A DNA stretch of 5,323 nucleotides, taken from Planctomycetota bacterium. Lineage in GTDB: Bacteria > Planctomycetota > JAJSAM01. The translations under genes and the position numbers were made by a program. The DNA lies in NCBI GenBank assembly GCA_029932425.1, contig JAOZQC010000269.1, positions 1-5,323 of the forward strand. The letters run 5' to 3'. Position 1 is the stretch's first letter, and every line of letters begins with the position of its first letter. Under the pieces are notes generated by a model that did no database searches, had not been told where the DNA came from, and saw only the letters and a list, made by a program, of their open reading frames with translations. Positions 5,096-5,323 of this stretch are shown here, one piece after another.

Positions 5096-5220
5096 TCTTC
5101 CCCACTCCCCCCGCGCGCCGTCCTCCCGCCCTCCCTCCGCCCCCTTCGGACGAAGCTCCCCCCCCCGGTCCCCCCGCAGGACGGGACGAGGCCCGGGCCG
5201 GGGGACCGCGGCGGCCGTCG
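5096..5220. other. C-rich non-coding tract with G-quadruplex motif on the minus strand
   Basis: The plus strand is strongly pyrimidine-biased, with C runs at 5107-5112 (6), 5158-5166 (9) and 5170-5175 (6). On the minus strand, 5144-5125 reads GGGGG-CGGA-GGG-A-GGG-C-GGG, a standard four-tract G-quadruplex motif with loops of 4, 1 and 1 bases. A small hairpin CTTC-GGAC-GAAG lies at 5144-5155. No reading frame here shows protein-like composition on either strand; open frames are GC-driven Arg/Gly/Pro sequence. Confidence 0.6.
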
Positions 5221-5323
5221 GCGGTTAACCCGCATTTTCTCATCAGGCGTGCGGGCGATGGCTCCAAGCCGGTGCTGGGAACAGAGTTCCATCGGAGGGC
5301 GGAACCCCTGGTCCACCACAGGC
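5221..5323. other. Right-edge non-coding segment with small hairpins, identity unknown
   Basis: The C-rich bias ends here. The palindrome GGTTAACC (5223-5230), the hairpin GGAAC-AGA-GTTCC (5278-5290) and CCTG...CAGG arms (5307-5322) are visible. The segment could be the start of a structured RNA, an untranslated leader or a gene whose body lies past the edge. An ATG at 5258 opens a frame of 22 codons to the edge, but it has no ribosome site and no recognisable protein sequence. I could not match it to any RNA family I know. Confidence 0.35.

Noticed and set aside
4989..5319. Two minus-strand open frames (4989-5267 and 5092-5319) in the right non-coding region
   Set aside because: They overlap each other in different frames, consist mainly of Arg/Gly/Ala/Pro from the C-rich tract and run through repeats; neither shows a recognisable motif.
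5258..5323. A possible new gene start, MAPSRCWEQSS..., running off the right edge
   Set aside because: Only 22 codons are visible, with no Shine-Dalgarno and no familiar sequence; not supportable from this window.

Overview
This is a GC-rich bacterial window with three recognisable kinds of gene: a nitrogen-assimilation pair on the minus strand, a DNA mismatch-repair gene on the plus strand, and an exported surface-type protein followed by repeat-rich non-coding DNA. The very high GC content, the class I-beta glutamine synthetase and the PEP-CTERM (exosortase) sorting signal fit a Gram-negative-type environmental bacterium, for example a myxococcal/deltaproteobacterial, acidobacterial, planctomycete-like or related candidate-phylum lineage. 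The sequence alone does not decide between these.

Layout. 1-982 (-): glutamine synthetase (glnA), cut by the window edge after 327 codons. 1026-1334 (-): a short, diverged P-II signal protein 43 bases upstream of glnA, almost certainly co-transcribed with it. 1335-1494: a divergent control region with a candidate sigma70-type promoter for P-II-glnA, a GC-rich hairpin and a G-rich leader. 1495-4071 (+): full-length mutS. 4072-4192: spacer with an 18-base inverted repeat and a -10-like box. 4193-4939 (+): a secreted PEP-CTERM protein. 4911-4990: two perfect tandem 28-base units plus a decayed third one; the first unit encodes the C-terminal tail of the PEP-CTERM protein. 4991-5323: no convincing gene, but a possible terminator, two related 23-base direct repeats, a long hairpin, C-rich (G-quadruplex capable) DNA and a small-hairpin cluster at the right edge.

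How the parts work together. P-II and GlnA form a classic nitrogen-status/ammonium-assimilation pair. This P-II is unusual: measured against E. coli GlnB it lacks exactly ten residues, seven in the regulatory T-loop and three in the ATP-binding B-loop, and loses Q39, K58 and K90 equivalents. MutS has every core motif and a beta-clamp-type QLTLF peptide, and looks like an ordinary housekeeping enzyme. The PEP-CTERM protein would depend on an exosortase encoded elsewhere. No defence system, prophage, CRISPR array or recognisable mobile-element gene is visible. The features most worth a second look are the trimmed P-II, the repeat array that supplies the PEP-CTERM stop codon, and the small dispersed-type repeats at the right.
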